A stretch of 64,000 nucleotides of DNA from Limnephilus marmoratus (taxonomy: Eukaryota > Arthropoda > Insecta > Trichoptera > Limnephilidae). Below the pieces are notes generated by a model that saw only the letters and a list, made by a program, of their open reading frames with translations, was not told where the DNA came from and made no database searches. Shown here piece by piece: positions 32,277 to 43,760 of this stretch. Both the position numbers and the translations under genes were made by a program. Position 1 is the first letter of the stretch, and the number at the start of each line of letters is the position of its first letter. The DNA is taken from contig OU862913.1 of assembly GCA_917880885.1 (NCBI GenBank), positions 744,001-808,000 of the forward strand. The letters are read 5' to 3'.

Positions 32277-33601
32277 TTTTACGCTCCGAAACTAATTTGC
32301 ATTTTTATTGAAACCATTTGCTATCTCAATCCATCTTTCTCCATTCAATTCTGGAAACGCTGTTTGTTTCATGTTCGCCCAAATCGCCAAGCAAACTTCA
32401 TATACGATATCTCGGGCAGTGGTATATCCAATACGAAAATTATGATTCAACTCTGCCACGGAACATCCTGTAGCAAGATATCTGTAACAAAATATTAATT
32501 TTCAGGTAAATCTCTACAGCAAAAGTGGAAGAACATCAGGACTAGTTTCACCAGGGAAATAAAGCGCAGAGTCGGTGCTAAAAGTGGATCAGCAGCTTCG
32601 CGTAAGAAACCTTACGTATATTTCGATCAACTACACTTTCTTAGGAAAACGGTAGTAAATAATGAAACTCAAAGTAGCATGGATGAGACACGCACTGCCA
32701 AAACTAACGATGATAATTATAACAATCAAATTCGTTCACCTGTTGCCAAAAAGAAGAACAAAACTGCCGATGAAAGTTTTATTGAAATATTAAAGGAAAG
32801 CATCACAGTAAGAGAAGAACGTGAAAGGAAGCAAGTATCTGATACAGATAGACTTTTTTTGCTTTCGCTTCTAGAAGATTTTAAAAACATTTCGAAACAT
32901 CGTAAGCTTTCTACAAGAATGGAGATAATGGACGTAATACAAAGAGCACAACCGCATCCTATGGAAACTCAGCATTCCCAATTTGGTCTGTTTCGCCAAG
33001 GCTAAGCTGATAATGGACCAGCAACAAATAGCGGAAGATATACGACACAATCGAATTAAGGAGCAGAAACTTCAGTTATTGGGCAATATCGCCAATACTC
33101 GACACAGCCAAACCATGAACAGGAAACCTTCAGCAGTGGGCAATATCGCCATCGCACTACGGCATATAATGAGCGGTTATCACCAACCGATACAAATATA
33201 TCAGATACTCAGAATACTGAAATACTTGACTTGTTTAAGGAATGAGAAAGAAATGTAAAAAATAAAAAAATAAATGCTACTAAAAATAAACACAATATAT
33301 TTGATTTATGTACTCACCTCAAAGTAATTATCAATTTTTCTTCTGGAATTATACAAGCTCGCATACGAGTATCAGTACCCATAATTGAATTTCTTATTTT
33401 TTTCAAGAGGTCATCAAACGATTTCACTGACATTCTTGTATAGTTAAAAAAACTCTCTTCGTGGTTACGAAGATCCTTAAAATAATTATTAAATAAGCCT
33501 TTTGAGTGTCGTTCCAGAAGAAGAGGATGAATCCAAAATCTTCTCTTTGCTTTGCGTTTCTTACGAAACAAGAGGTAAAGAGTTATTTCTTCTACGTCCA
33601 T
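32277..33601 (-). pseudogene. PIF/Harbinger transposase, exons 1 and 2
   Basis: Exon 1 on minus (33601-33318): MDVEEITLYLLFRKKRKAKR, FWIHPLLLERHSKGLF and RMSVKSFDDLLKKI, ending at GTGAGT. Exon 2 (32481-32277): RYLATGCSVAELNHNFRIGY, VYEVCLAIWANMKQ and FPELNGERWIEIAN. These are the N-terminal and helix-turn-helix regions of a Harbinger lineage different from the 3-kb one. Catalytic exons would lie further left but are not there. A MADF/BESS gene lies on the other strand inside the intron. Confidence 0.75.
32505..33005 (+). CDS. MADF/BESS-domain transposon partner protein, 3' exons
   Basis: Starts after TTTTCAG with LQQKWKNIRTSFTREIKRRV and AASRKKPYVYFDQLHFLRKT (second half of the MADF domain), then a Lys/Asn-rich linker and the BESS motif DTDRLFLLSLLEDFKNISKH, stop at 33003. 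No break in this stretch. The upstream MADF exon is missing in the window, so it is partial. Its position inside the transposase intron, antisense, suggests a rearranged element. Confidence 0.65.
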   Translation, partial: GKSLQQKWKNIRTSFTREIKRRVGAKSGSAASRKKPYVYFDQLHFLRKTVVNNETQSSMDETRTAKTNDDNYNNQIRSPVAKKKNKTADESFIEILKESITVREERERKQVSDTDRLFLLSLLEDFKNISKHRKLSTRMEIMDVIQRAQPHPMETQHSQFGLFRQG

Positions 33602-33629
33602 ATCGCTCGACGGAAGGATGACTACTGGC

Positions 33630-34170
33630 CGTCGACTCTGGCTGCCGAAACTGGCAGCCTAAAGGTAGCATTCCGATCTCGGCAGTCGCGGCCCGGCAGC
33701 CGCGACCCATTATCACTGCTGTGCGGCGCTGCCAGAAGCTTTCGGATAGCAGCGTCCGCGGCCCGGGCAGCGACTGCCAACCGCAGTAGACAAGCAGAAG
33801 TTAGTGCGAACAGTTGTGCATTGCGGTCGTGTATTGAACATTAACTATGTCTGACAATTTCAATGAACGAAAGCGACAACTTGTGTAGAGACTGATACTG
33901 GACCAAGAAGAGGATGATGAAATAATGTTGCTCTTACTTTCATCAAAAAGGAATAAAATCCATTCATTATACATATACATCCAGAGTCGATGAAGGCAGC
34001 TATCAAATCCTGATAAAACGGCACTTAAATCTAAAGGATCAGAAATTCAGGAAATACTGCAGACTAAATAAAACTCAATTTCAATTTGTACTTAGTTTAA
34101 TTGAAAACGATATTCAACCTATGAAAAAAGGATCACAGCTGAGGAAAAACTATTTCTCACTTTAAGGAAA
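33630..34170 (+). pseudogene. GC-rich end region and Harbinger transposase N-terminus
   Basis: 33630-33800 is a GGCAGC/GCTGCC-rich block. From 33846 MSDNFNERKRQLV starts a broken frame with, further on, DQKFRKYCRLNKTQFQFVLS and AEEKLFLTLR, the N-terminal landmarks of a Harbinger transposase. Several stops and shifts. It lies head to head with the minus-strand exon at 33601. Confidence 0.5.
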
Positions 34171-34205
34171 ATATGAAAAAGAATTGTTATCTAGCTGGAA
34201 AAAAG

Positions 34206-34410
34206 CCGGTGACATTTTTGATGATTTTTTTTTTTTTTCTACAAAAACATAAAAAAATGGTAGTAGTTGAACAGTTGGAGGCGGGGTAAGGGGTTCGTCG
34301 GACACCCGGCTGAGTGACCAGTGACGACATCTGGAAGAAATTTTTTTTTGTTTGATTTTGAAGAAAAAAATTTTGAAAAAAAAAAAAAAAAGTCGTCAAA
34401 AAGTCACCGG
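34206..34410. mobile_element. 205-bp MITE with CCGGTGAC ends
   Basis: Left CCGGTGACATTTTTGATGA and right end, reversed, CCGGTGACTTTTTGACGA, each followed by a poly-T (poly-A) run, give imperfect terminal inverted repeats of about 30 bp. AG stands on both outer sides, a possible 2-bp duplication. No coding capacity. Confidence 0.7.
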
Positions 34411-35689
34411 AGACCACAATTTCATTTACATTTTTTACTCCAAATAATGTCAGGAATCACTGGTTAAAGTAAGTCAAGTACGTCCCTTAACACCCTGTAT
34501 ATTAGAAATGTTTTCAGAAGTATTTGTTGGCACATTAAAAGTATTTGAAACACTTAAGTCAGTAGCTTCACTGACTGAACTGGGTGAATAAGGATTTGTT
34601 GATGAAAATTGCGAATTTTAATGAAATGGGGGACTGCTTAAAGAATTACTAGAACTTTGGTTCAGGCTCCTTAATTCATAATCTGCTAAAATATTGAAAA
34701 AAAGTCACTGCCAGCGCGACCATACTGCCACCGGAGCGGCTCGGCGCCGCTGCCAAGGTCGCGCGCAGGCCACGCCCCCCGGCCGCGCTGCACGGCGCAC
34801 GGTCGCTTGTGTCGGAAACTATTGCATACAAATCCCTACAAAGCGGTACGGCGCGACCACGGCAGCGGCTGCAGGGCATCCAGCATCTAGCCCCCTACAT
34901 AATTAAGTAAATTGAAATACGTACATATAAAAAGATATTTTATTTATCGGGGGGTTAGAATTCCAATAATCCATGCGCTTGATAGCTGCAAGACGAGTTG
35001 TTATCTAGCCTCCTAAGTTAAGTAAATTCTAATGTAAAATCCAAGTTAATTTGTACAGCGCTCTTGAGGCGATTTTTCGCAAAAACAGCGCTATATAAGT
35101 TGTCCAAATTTATTATTTATTATTATTATTACTATGCTAATTTCATATTATTCTGCGGGTAATTTAAAAATGTCGCTAGAAGAAAGGCATTTTTCGCTCG
35201 AATAATCGCGTAGATCACAAGGTTCTCCTCGGCCAAACGATATATTCGTAAACAGGGAATTTTTATCTAAATTCTGACATCGATTTCATTCGTGTGGCCG
35301 ATGAGATATTTTGCCGCATCTGGAGGATACCTATAATGTCATTTGTTAGGTACTTCTCCCCACACAAAAGTTGGCCGAACGGTTTTTTTTTTCATAACAA
35401 ATTTGCATCACCTTTTGCCGTTAGTTTTGGTAATGTGGCACGTCGGATATTTTCATCCCAAAAATGACACCGGAAGTCGTCGCTTTCCAGGACTCCTCCC
35501 GGGCCGAAATCTGGATGATTGCGTTTTTTTAACTAATCTTATTTGGGGCTAAAGCCCAGTGCTTATTTGGTTCATGTGGCCTATGGGATGGGATTTTTAC
35601 GGTCATCGCTTGGACTATAATAATATAGTTATATTATTATGAAAATCGTGTTGACATAAAAGTGTAGGTGGAGAATGTTATAATAGACT
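34411..35689. other. Stretch without recognised gene
   Basis: 34710-34890 is another GC-rich block with GGCAGCGGC words similar to 33630-33800. The remainder is AT-rich; a TTATTATTATTATT microsatellite lies near 35115. No domain or RNA gene seen. Confidence 0.35.
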
Positions 35690-35760
35690 GAGTTGTTTGG
35701 CGGTCCTTTCTCTCTGCCTACCCCTGCGGGGAAATGACTTGATGGTTAGACAATTAGTAA
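35690..35760 (-). repeat. Dispersed repeat family A, copy 4
   Basis: ACTGAGTTGTTTGGCGGTCC and CTGCCTACCCCTGCGGGGAA are the reverse complement of the family core at 7915 and 12236. Confidence 0.75.
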
Positions 35761-35920
35761 ATTATCAACGGTTCCACAGACAGACAGCGGGAACGACTTT
35801 GCTTTATACTGTGTAATAGATAACTGCTTGTGGTATATTTGATGCAGCTTTCAAAGAGAATACAAGGGTGTGCATTGCTCAGATACAAGATAAGCTAATA
35901 CCTTTCGACTGTTGTTGCAG

Positions 35921-36058
35921 ATTGATTTCATAGTGGAAACAAGTACACCACCATCATCACCACTACCGGAGGTGGAACACTTGCTACAACTGGAAGTGGA
36001 GTACGTGGCCCCATGTCCTGTAGAGGCAGTCCCGCTTGCAAGTAACCTTAAGTACTAA
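35921..36058 (+). pseudogene. Possible Myb-partner terminal exon
   Basis: After TTGTTGCAG: IDFIVETSTPPSSPLPEVEH and ending in a TAA at 36056-36058. Acidic-Pro composition resembles exon 4 of the gene at 3428 (IETLENAEVRCATPEPVE). Similarity is by composition only. Confidence 0.3.
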
Positions 36059-36179
36059 AGCACTGAAATACTAAGTAGTGGAGAGTGTTTGGAAATACTA
36101 TAAAATGGTATGTGACAAATAACAAACGTTAAAATATTTATCGACTATTTTGTTTCAGCGAATAGAAAGAATATAACAG

Positions 36180-36465
36180 CGAATATAACGCAGTGGGCCC
36201 ACTGCCACAGAATTCTGAGATAGGAGATAATCGACCGTACGCCGAAATTTGTATTGTTGATAAAACCTGCAGGGCGTTACTTGACAGTGGCGCTTCTCTA
36301 TCTTGTATAGGGGGGGATTCTTATAAATATTTTCTAAAGCTAGGTATTAAGTTAGTCAAAGTAGATTTTAATGTCTCAACAGCAGACGGTGCAAGACATA
36401 ATGTGCTATGGACAGTGACGTTGCCAATGACGTACAAGGGAATCACACAGGACATTGTTTTTTAA
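36180..36465 (+). pseudogene. Ty3/gypsy aspartic protease fragment
   Basis: CRALLDSGASLSCIGGDSYK carries the D-S-G active site of a retrotransposon protease, followed by FNVSTADGARHNV. A TAA at 36463 ends it and RT does not follow. Different from the BEL/Pao protease at 19150. Confidence 0.7.
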
Positions 36466-36469
36466 GTCA

Positions 36470-36843
36470 TTCCGTCATTAATTACAACAATAATACTTCA
36501 AAGTGACAACTGTCTGTTTTGTTTACTCCCGCAAAATTAATAAAAAAAAATATATTAAAAGTGACAGAAATCATCGAAAAAGTGCACTAATTGCTGCTAG
36601 TATTTTAGTTCTGTGTTCTGTTTTAAGTCTTATGTACAGTCAAAACCATACGGATTTACTGCCATCATACAAAATCAAAACTAAACAAGAAAAGTGATAT
36701 TATTTACGAGTATAATTCAAATTCAAATTAAATAACTTATTTACCCACTTTGAATAATTTATCTCTAATAATGGATAAACAAACAAGAAGCAAAAATACA
36801 AACCAGAGTGATCTGAAATTAAAATCTATATAAAATATATTTA
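36470..36843. other. DNA before the pogo gene
   Basis: AT-rich; no left TIR matching the pogo right end was found here, so the 5' end of that element is missing or diverged. Confidence 0.35.
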
Positions 36844-38657
36844 TTGAATTGCAGTAAAATGCACTACGGCCTTACATTGAAACAGCTTTTGACTTTGGCA
36901 TACGAGTACGCAGAATCCTCAGGGTGTAATTATCCAAAATCCTGGAAAGAAAACAAATGCGCTGGAAAAGATTGGGCAGCTGGCTTCAGGAAGAGAAACC
37001 CAGAATTGAGTCTACGAAAACCAGAAAACACAAGCGCAGCAAGAAGCTTTGCTTTCAGTAAAGCTGGTGTAGCTCAATTTCATGATAATTACGAACGCAT
37101 AATGAGACAATACAATTTTACACCCGATCGAATAATAAACTTAGACGAAACAGGCATAAGCAGTCCTTTCCACTCCTGAAGTTATTGCTGGAAGAAAACA
37201 AAGACAAGTGGGACAAATAGTTTCTGCAGAACGCGGAGAGTTAGTTACTTTCTGTGGTATTATTACTGCAACTGGTTCTTCTCTTCCTCCAGTTTATGTC
37301 TTTCCAAGAGTTCACTATAAAGATCACTTCCTAAATGGTGCTCCTGATGGGTTGGCAAACAGAAGCGGCTGGATGACATCAGAATTGTTTGTAAGAGTTT
37401 TGAAACACATTCAACGCCTTACTTCGAGCAATAAGGATAACCCAATTCTAATCATTTGTGACAACCACGAATCTCACATTTCAATAGAAGCTGTTAACTA
37501 CTGTCGTGACAACGGTATTGTTTATTTGAGTCTTCCCCCACACACGTCACACAAATTGCAACCGCTTGATGTCAGTGTGTTCGGACCCTTCAAAGGCAAA
37601 TTGAAGATAGCTTTCAACGACTGGCACATTCAAAATGTTGGAAAAACTTTGACCATATACAACATTGCTGAACTGTCAAAATTAGCATATTTGGAATCAT
37701 TTACACCAAAGAATATCATAGGTGGTTTTTCCAAACCTGGAATATGGCCAATTAATAAACTGGTATTTGGCGACGACGACTTTGCACCGATAGACATTTT
37801 CAGCACGGGTTATCACCATTTGACAGATGAGAACACTCACAACACACAAGATTTACATTTTGTAGACTCAGAAACAAGTCAAAATAATGAGGTTGTTGAT
37901 AGAGAACAAAATAAAACTCCTACTTTGGATGCCGACCCAGTTTCAGTGTCTGATGCTGACGATCCTCTACATGTTTCTTCATCAAAGGCTATTCTTACTC
38001 CTGAAGTAGTTAGACCTTATCCAAAAAAGGCGATTACTGACAGTGTCTTAAAAAGAAAAGGAAGAGAAAAGGGACGATCAAGAATATACACTGAAACACC
38101 AGAAAAAAATAGATTAGAAAGCTTACGTAATGAAAAGAACAGGAAAAGAGAATTACAAAAAGCAAAACAGCATGCAAAAGAATTGAAAACAGCGATGGGA
38201 TTAACTGAGCCAAAAAAGAAAAAGAGAGTGACTTCTTTGCCTGCAGAAATAGATTCCGATTCTAGTCAAGATGAAGTCGTGATGACGAGTGATAGTGAAG
38301 ACATTGAAATGCCGATGGAATCGGAAGAAGAGGTAATTAATGAAGAACCTAACAGTTAATCCTGAACACATAAATATTGGAGATTTCCTGCTAATTAAAT
38401 TTGAGAAGAAGAAAACTGTGATTCACTACGTTGCCAAAGTTGTATTTAAGTATAATGTGACAGAATATGAAGTATTATATCTCAGAAAAAAAGCAGGGTC
38501 TTCTAAGTTTATATTTCCAATTGTGGAAGACAAAGCAAGTGTGGATGTTAGAGATGTAGTTTTGCAATTACCAAAACCAACTTTCTCCAAAGGCACATCT
38601 CGAACATCGTCGCTTTATTCATTTTCGGTAGGTTTAACTCGATATAATATCCAGTAG
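36844..38657 (+). pseudogene. Pogo-type (Tigger-like) DDE transposase
   Basis: Frame 36844-37179: CENPB-type helix-turn-helix (WAAGFRKRNPELSLRKPENT) and IINLDETGIS with the first catalytic Asp. After a frameshift near 37175, frame 37208-38359: LVTFCGIITATGSSLPPVYV, ILIICDNHESH (second Asp) and HKLQPLDVSVFGPFKGK (third Asp), with 35 residues between second and third, a DD35D pattern. Then a Lys/Glu-rich tail and a third frame, 38340-38657 (NPEHINIGDFLLIKFEKKKT), a small C-terminal domain often found in this insect family. Upstream N-terminus is lost. The long intact middle suggests moderate age. Confidence 0.85.
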
Positions 38658-39313
38658 ATTGTTTTGTAATTTATGAGAGTTTTTATGATTATTTTTGTTA
38701 AATGTTTGATGTTTGTTTAATTTTTTAAGAAAAACATTGTTCATTTTGATAGGAGATTCTAATATTATATTTTCATTAACAATATTCAATGTTAAAGTCT
38801 GATTACTTAGTAAGTATATAACTGATTACATAATTAAGAAAATAACAGAGAATTAGTCTTGTTCTATGATGACAATATTGTTTTTTTGTGATTATATTCC
38901 TTAAGTAACTTAAGAGACTGATTATGGCTAATGTGCACTCTTAATAAAAAGTATTTTGCGATGTCAATCAATAAAATTGTTTTATTTCTTAATTTTAAGT
39001 AATAATACAGTTTATATTGGGTTTTTAGTCAGTTTAAATTTGCATTTCATATGGATCTAAAATACCTATCAAACTGCCCCACCCCATGTATCAAAGTGCC
39101 CCACTGGTGGGGCAGAATGATACAAATATGATTTTTTTCTTAAAATCAGTTTATCTCTATACGTCGCCAGTTTTTGCGGTTTTTGCGTAGCCAAAATATA
39201 AGCTGACATATCAGCCAATGCACACATCAAAACAAATATTTAAATATAATGCTTTATGGTCCTCAGAAAAGAGATTGAATTTTTGTGTATCAAAATGCCC
39301 CCCCTCCCCCTAC
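38658..39313. mobile_element. 3' part and right end of the pogo element
   Basis: Ends in CATTTTTG...AAAATGCCCCCCCTCCCCC followed by TA at about 39311; pogo elements insert at TA. Inner copies of TGCCCCAC words (39076, 39097) may be binding sites. The hAT tail of composite copy 2 begins directly at this end. Confidence 0.6.
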
Positions 39314-40692
39314 AGGTGATAACGAATTGTGTGCAGCTGTAAATGAAGTTGCGATAATGCTGAGTTCCGGATTGGAAGAACGCTTCAGAGGACTAGAACA
39401 GAGCGGCACATTTTCTAGATCCGCGGTATAAGACACAGGCATTCGCTGATCAAGAAACTGCTATGCACACAAAAAGTAAGTTCATTGATATGGTTAAGAC
39501 CATGATCGCAAACCAAGGTAGGAATCTGACTAACCCCCCCGCGTGCCATAGAGAACAACCGACCAACAATGATAAATATTCACCATGGAGTATCCTCGAT
39601 GGCATCATGGGTACCCACTCATCTACTCAAATATATTATTGTGGTATGTTTTTATTAATTAAACGGGTATTTTTGTTTCAGGTCCAATATGTAAATCAAG
39701 ATGGTCGAATATAAGGGACAACTTTAGGAAGAATATTATTACTAAAAGGTGTCAAGGTCGCAAGTCAACAAAGCCATACAAACACCGTGAGCAACTAAGT
39801 TTTTTGGTAAAAAAATTTGACGACAGAAATAACATTGAAAATGTCAAAAATGAAGTCGATATAACACAAAAAGATGAATCTAATATTCCAGAATCTCCAC
39901 TACCGACTCATGTTGTGTCACCCGCTCCTGAATCCTACTGATTCGCTAACATATACGCCGGCTCCATCACCAGCTTCTCAACATTCGCAAGCTTCGATAA
40001 CGAATCAATATCGGTCATCATTATCAGGAAGTCGAGGATCCAGAGGACACAAGGAGAATAATAAAGTTTCTGCAAGAACAGCTTCATCAGAAGTTATAGA
40101 TAATTTGATTCGCCAAAAGTACCATCCGGTTGACATATTTTTAGCATCTCTTGCTCCGACATTAAAAGGTTTGCACCCTTGTGATTTATTTGATGCTAAA
40201 TCAGAAATGTTTGCGATTGTTCAAAAGTATGAATCAACTTGGAAGATCATGGAAGCGCCAATACGAGCAAAGACAGGTCTAACGCGATTAACTATGAAAC
40301 TGTTGTGGTGGAAGATCGTGGAATCCCTTTCAGGAACAGCTGTGTGCCAGGGAGACAGCGGGGGCGGGCTGGTGTTTCCGCTGCAGAACACGGGCGCGGG
40401 TCCCCAGCGATGGTTCCTGCGCGGTGTTCTGAGCAACGCGCCCTCGTCTCGCAATCTCAGTGATCCCTGCCTGGCTAACGTTTTTGCTGTATACACAAAT
40501 ATATACAAACACCGAATGTAGCTGACTACACAAATGGATGAAAATCTACCCAGAGGTAAATCTAATTTTCTGAATGTTGAAATTGCAATATATAACCAAC
40601 TAGCAAGTTCCCAGTATACTTTGCAATGCCACTTAAATAAAGAAATGATTTCTTCCTGCGTGTCCTTTCACGACCGTTCCCATTATTTATAT
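39314..40692 (+). repeat. Composite unit hAT/BESS/protease, copy 2
   Basis: Holds the hAT tail (39314-39640, LCAAVNEVAIMLSSGLEERF and SPWSILDGIMG), the MADF/BESS part (39680-40330, SQHSQASITNQYRSSLSGSR, HPVDIFLASLAPTLK) and the protease exon. Copy 1 lies at 30440-31876. The left edge is set by the pogo end, the right edge by DNA of a Helitron. In the hAT/BESS joint this copy is shorter by about 35 bp. Confidence 0.85.
40334..40555 (+). pseudogene. Captured serine-protease exon (catalytic Ser), copy 2
   Basis: Same exon as 31509 but without the 8-bp duplication: AVCQGDSGGGLVFPLQNTGA, RWFLRGVLSNAPSSRNL and CLANVFAVYTNIYKHRM stay in one frame until a TAG (codon 63 or so; W in related S1 proteases is expected there). 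At 222 nt between AG and GT it starts and ends in the same phase (1-1), so it could be spliced into another gene without shifting it. The nearest S1 family cannot be told from this short part. Confidence 0.8.
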
Positions 40693-40904
40693 CATGATGA
40701 ACTTTCTAGTGACATGTTGCATGTGCAAAGACTTGAATGCGAGAATTTGAACGCCGCTTGGAACTCTTGAGCGGTCAACGGTCTGATTTTGCAATGGGTC
40801 TGATGGTTCAAGAATTGCTTCTTGGAATTGGAATTCTTTCAAAACGTCCGTGTCGGAGGATTTTCTAAGAAATGTTGAGAGCGAAGACTTGGTGACATCT
40901 TGCA

Positions 40905-42395
40905 CTTGAAATAAGTGATGCCCTTCTAAACGAAGGTTCTTCTTGCACTGCACAAGGTCTGCCGGAACCTGATTGAATGATAAATACAGTTATAGGATGT
41001 GCAGATGTTGCAAATGAAGAAAACCTGGGAACGGAGATGCAGTCATGGTTAAACATCTAACGAGAAGTGTTTGATTGGATCCTTCAAGTTCTCTCTGATA
41101 GGTCAGACAAAGATTCTCCTAGGCGTTTTTTTGTAGACGGATCAGGAGGTACAGGGAAAACGTTTTTGTATAGAACTTTAATTCTTTCATTGCAACCACA
41201 GGGAAAAAAGTTTTGAGTGTGGCTTGGAGTGGAATAGCGGCAATTTTACTTCCCAGGGGAATGCCACAATGCATTTAATTTACCCGATTTAAATAGCTCT
41301 GACAACACGTTAAATTTCAAGAACAAATAGAATTATAATTAAATATGCAGATTTTTAATAATATGGGACGAAGCTCTGATGGCCTTGGGGTTATTGGTAA
41401 CAGCTTTTAAAATCATCGAAAGTGCCATATGGGATGAAATGAACAATGAATTGCCCTTTGGTGGTAAAGTTGTCGTTCTTGGTAGGGATTTTAGACAACT
41501 TTTACCTGTTTGTCGCAGAGCAGCTCGCGGGAAAATTGTTGCATCGTCTATTGAAAGGGGTGGGCTTTGGAGGTTATTTAAGGTGGTCCACCTTAATGCT
41601 AATATGTGGGCTTCAAGTGACCAGACTGCGTTTGTCGAATGGTTGTTGGAACTATGTAACGAACTCTACCATGTCCGCAAGGTTTTGTAGCGTCTTCTGT
41701 TGTTTTACCATCGAGTACCATTTGGCAGGATGTTGTTGGCACAATTTACGGAGAGTCACATTCGGTAGCCGACGCAAATTTATTCTGTGACAGGGCAATA
41801 TTATGTCCAAAAAATATCCATGCTTGAAACATCAACGAAAAGGTTTTAGAAAAATTGGAAGGCCCTTGAAGACATTTTACAGTATTGATTCGGCGAGAGA
41901 CCAGAGAGGAAATCCAAATCCTGGGGAACAGGTGAGATTCCCTTTAAAATTTTTAAACTCTTTCAATCCACCAGGATTACCACCTCATGTCTATGCAGAA
42001 CCAATGGTTGCAACGGAACTCGAATGATAGTTAGGAATTTTTCAGATAATGTCTTGCAAGCTAAAATAATCACAGGAGATAGAAGAGGGAGCGTTCATTT
42101 TTTTTACCTAGGATTACGCTGGATACATCTGCAGACGTAAAGGTTCCCTTTAATCTTTACAGGTGCCAGTTCCCAGTTCAGCTTGCATATGGTATGACAA
42201 TAAACAAATCACAAAGTCAAAAATTTCATTAGATTGGCGATTTCTTCCAGAACCTGTATTTACGCACAGTCAATTGTATGTAGCTTGCTCTAGAGTGAAA
42301 TCAGAAAATTCTCTAAAAATTCAAATAATTTCAGTAACACATCAGGTAGCAAATGCAAGCGCATTTATAGTTTATAGGGAGATTTTAGATTAGGT
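40905..42395 (+). pseudogene. Helitron Rep/helicase, C-terminal helicase part
   Basis: VDGSGGTGKTFLYRTLILSL (about 41132) is the Walker A box of PIF1-type Helitron helicases. LPFGGKVVVLGRDFRQLLPV and FKVVHLNANMW follow in 41379-41690; later frames give NLYRCQFPVQLAYGMTINKS and VFTHSQLYVACSRVKS (about 42140-42310). At least four frame changes. The Rep endonuclease half is absent. Helitrons move by rolling-circle replication and often carry host gene pieces, which matters for the protease exon just to the left. Confidence 0.85.
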
Positions 42396-42524
42396 GTGAG
42401 CAACTTTATCTTTATAAAATAAAGTGCGCAAACTTAAAACTCAGCATATTTAGTATGTATTGTTTCTTTCTGCCTATCTTATTTTTTAATGTATTTGCCA
42501 TATTATATATATTTATGTTTAAGG

Positions 42525-42716
42525 TTCTAACGACACTCTCTTTTCTTGCGACAGGATCGTACCAAAAAGTTGTGGGAAATGACTTACACTTAAGCGTTTT
42601 CCAAAAAACAGTTAGCCGACAAGTGAATAAGATTGTGTTGGCTATAAATCAAATAATGCACTGACACGTGAAATTCACAAGAACACAGCAAGAAAGGAAT
42701 GCTGTCAAATAAGGGT
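42525..42716 (+). pseudogene. PIF/Harbinger transposase exon 2 fragment
   Basis: TTLSFLATGSYQKVVGNDLH and FQKTVSRQVNKIVLAINQIM; stops at 42662 and 42712. Closely related to the exons at 14174 and 9052. Its GTATG donor is fused directly to the gypsy gag copy. Confidence 0.7.
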
Positions 42717-43760
42717 ATGTTCTGGCACAGCCAAATGAGAGACCAGCTCCCCAATATTCTAAATCAATACTAGAAATCAGTGGCTTTCCCCAAGACATTA
42801 ACCTCTTTATAAAATCAGCTAGGGAATGGCAATACACCAAATAATGTTGAGAAAGTAATCTCAAGATTATGTGGAAAAGCTTTACGTGTAATTCCCGTGT
42901 GTGACCACGATAATAACATTTGACACAATACTAGAATTTGAATGTGAAGACAATAAGTCTGTAAAGTTTTTCAAAAAGATTTTTCCTCAATGATCCACGA
43001 GATCAACCTTTTATATTAAAATTACGACCAATATGGTGGGCCTAGTGCTTACACATTAATGAAACCGTACAAAGAGAGAATCTCCTGCCAACGCACATTT
43101 AACCCTTAATCACTCGCATGGGGTCAAATCATTTTCGGATTAAAAAAAAACACTTGGCGCGGCCTGATTCCCCCCGCGCCCTCGCTAGCTTCATAACGCG
43201 CGTCTAAGTTTGTATTTTAGTAGCGACCAAGTCACGGGAGTGGAAGGTCGCGTCGCTGCGCTCTCGAGCGGTGACCCCGTGCGAGTAATTACATTACTTT
43301 ACAAAGTACCAACATAATATACTGTCAACAATGTGACAAGAGTGATTCGAAGTCTAAAAAATACTAATATTAACTATGATCTCAGTATTCCTAAGTACAA
43401 ATTGTTAATTATTGATAATTATTTTAGTTTAACTTTTTTTTTGTATAGTTAGTTAGAAATTCAGGTTATTACTTATAGATATTACAGAATAAACAAAGCA
43501 CTTTAATAATAAAATAGTTTCATTTACTTATATATTTCAATATATATTAAAAACTACTCATACTATTTGGGGTCATCTGTGACCCCATGCGAGCAGTTAT
43601 GTAATGTTCTTTGTGTGAGTAATTAAGGGTTAATGCGCTAATCTAACCAAAAATTAGGATGCCTTAAGCACCGAAATCAGAATGCTACAGGCACATCAAC
43701 TCCACCAGCGCACTATGGGGCCAAATGATGCATATCATCTCAAAATTCGCTTCTGTAATT
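42717..43760 (+). pseudogene. Second copy of the 22-kb gypsy gag, interrupted
   Basis: Parallels 22106-22640: AQPNERPAPQYSKSILE, DINLFIKSARE and, further on, DQYGGPSAYTLMKPYKER, then NLTKN and TEIRMLQAHQLHQ beyond the insertion. Many stops and shifts. It is split by a TTAA-flanked MITE at 43103-43629. Confidence 0.65.
43103..43629. mobile_element. piggyBac-type MITE, 527 bp, TTAA duplication
   Basis: TTAA stands at 43099-43102 and at 43630-43633. The ends are CCCTTAATCACTCGCATGGG and, reversed, CCCTTAATTACTCAC followed 25 bases on by GCTCGCATGGGGTCA, an inverted repeat with an asymmetric spacer as in piggyBac ends. Removing it restores the alignment of the flanking gag with the 22-kb copy. 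No transposase is encoded. Confidence 0.88.
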
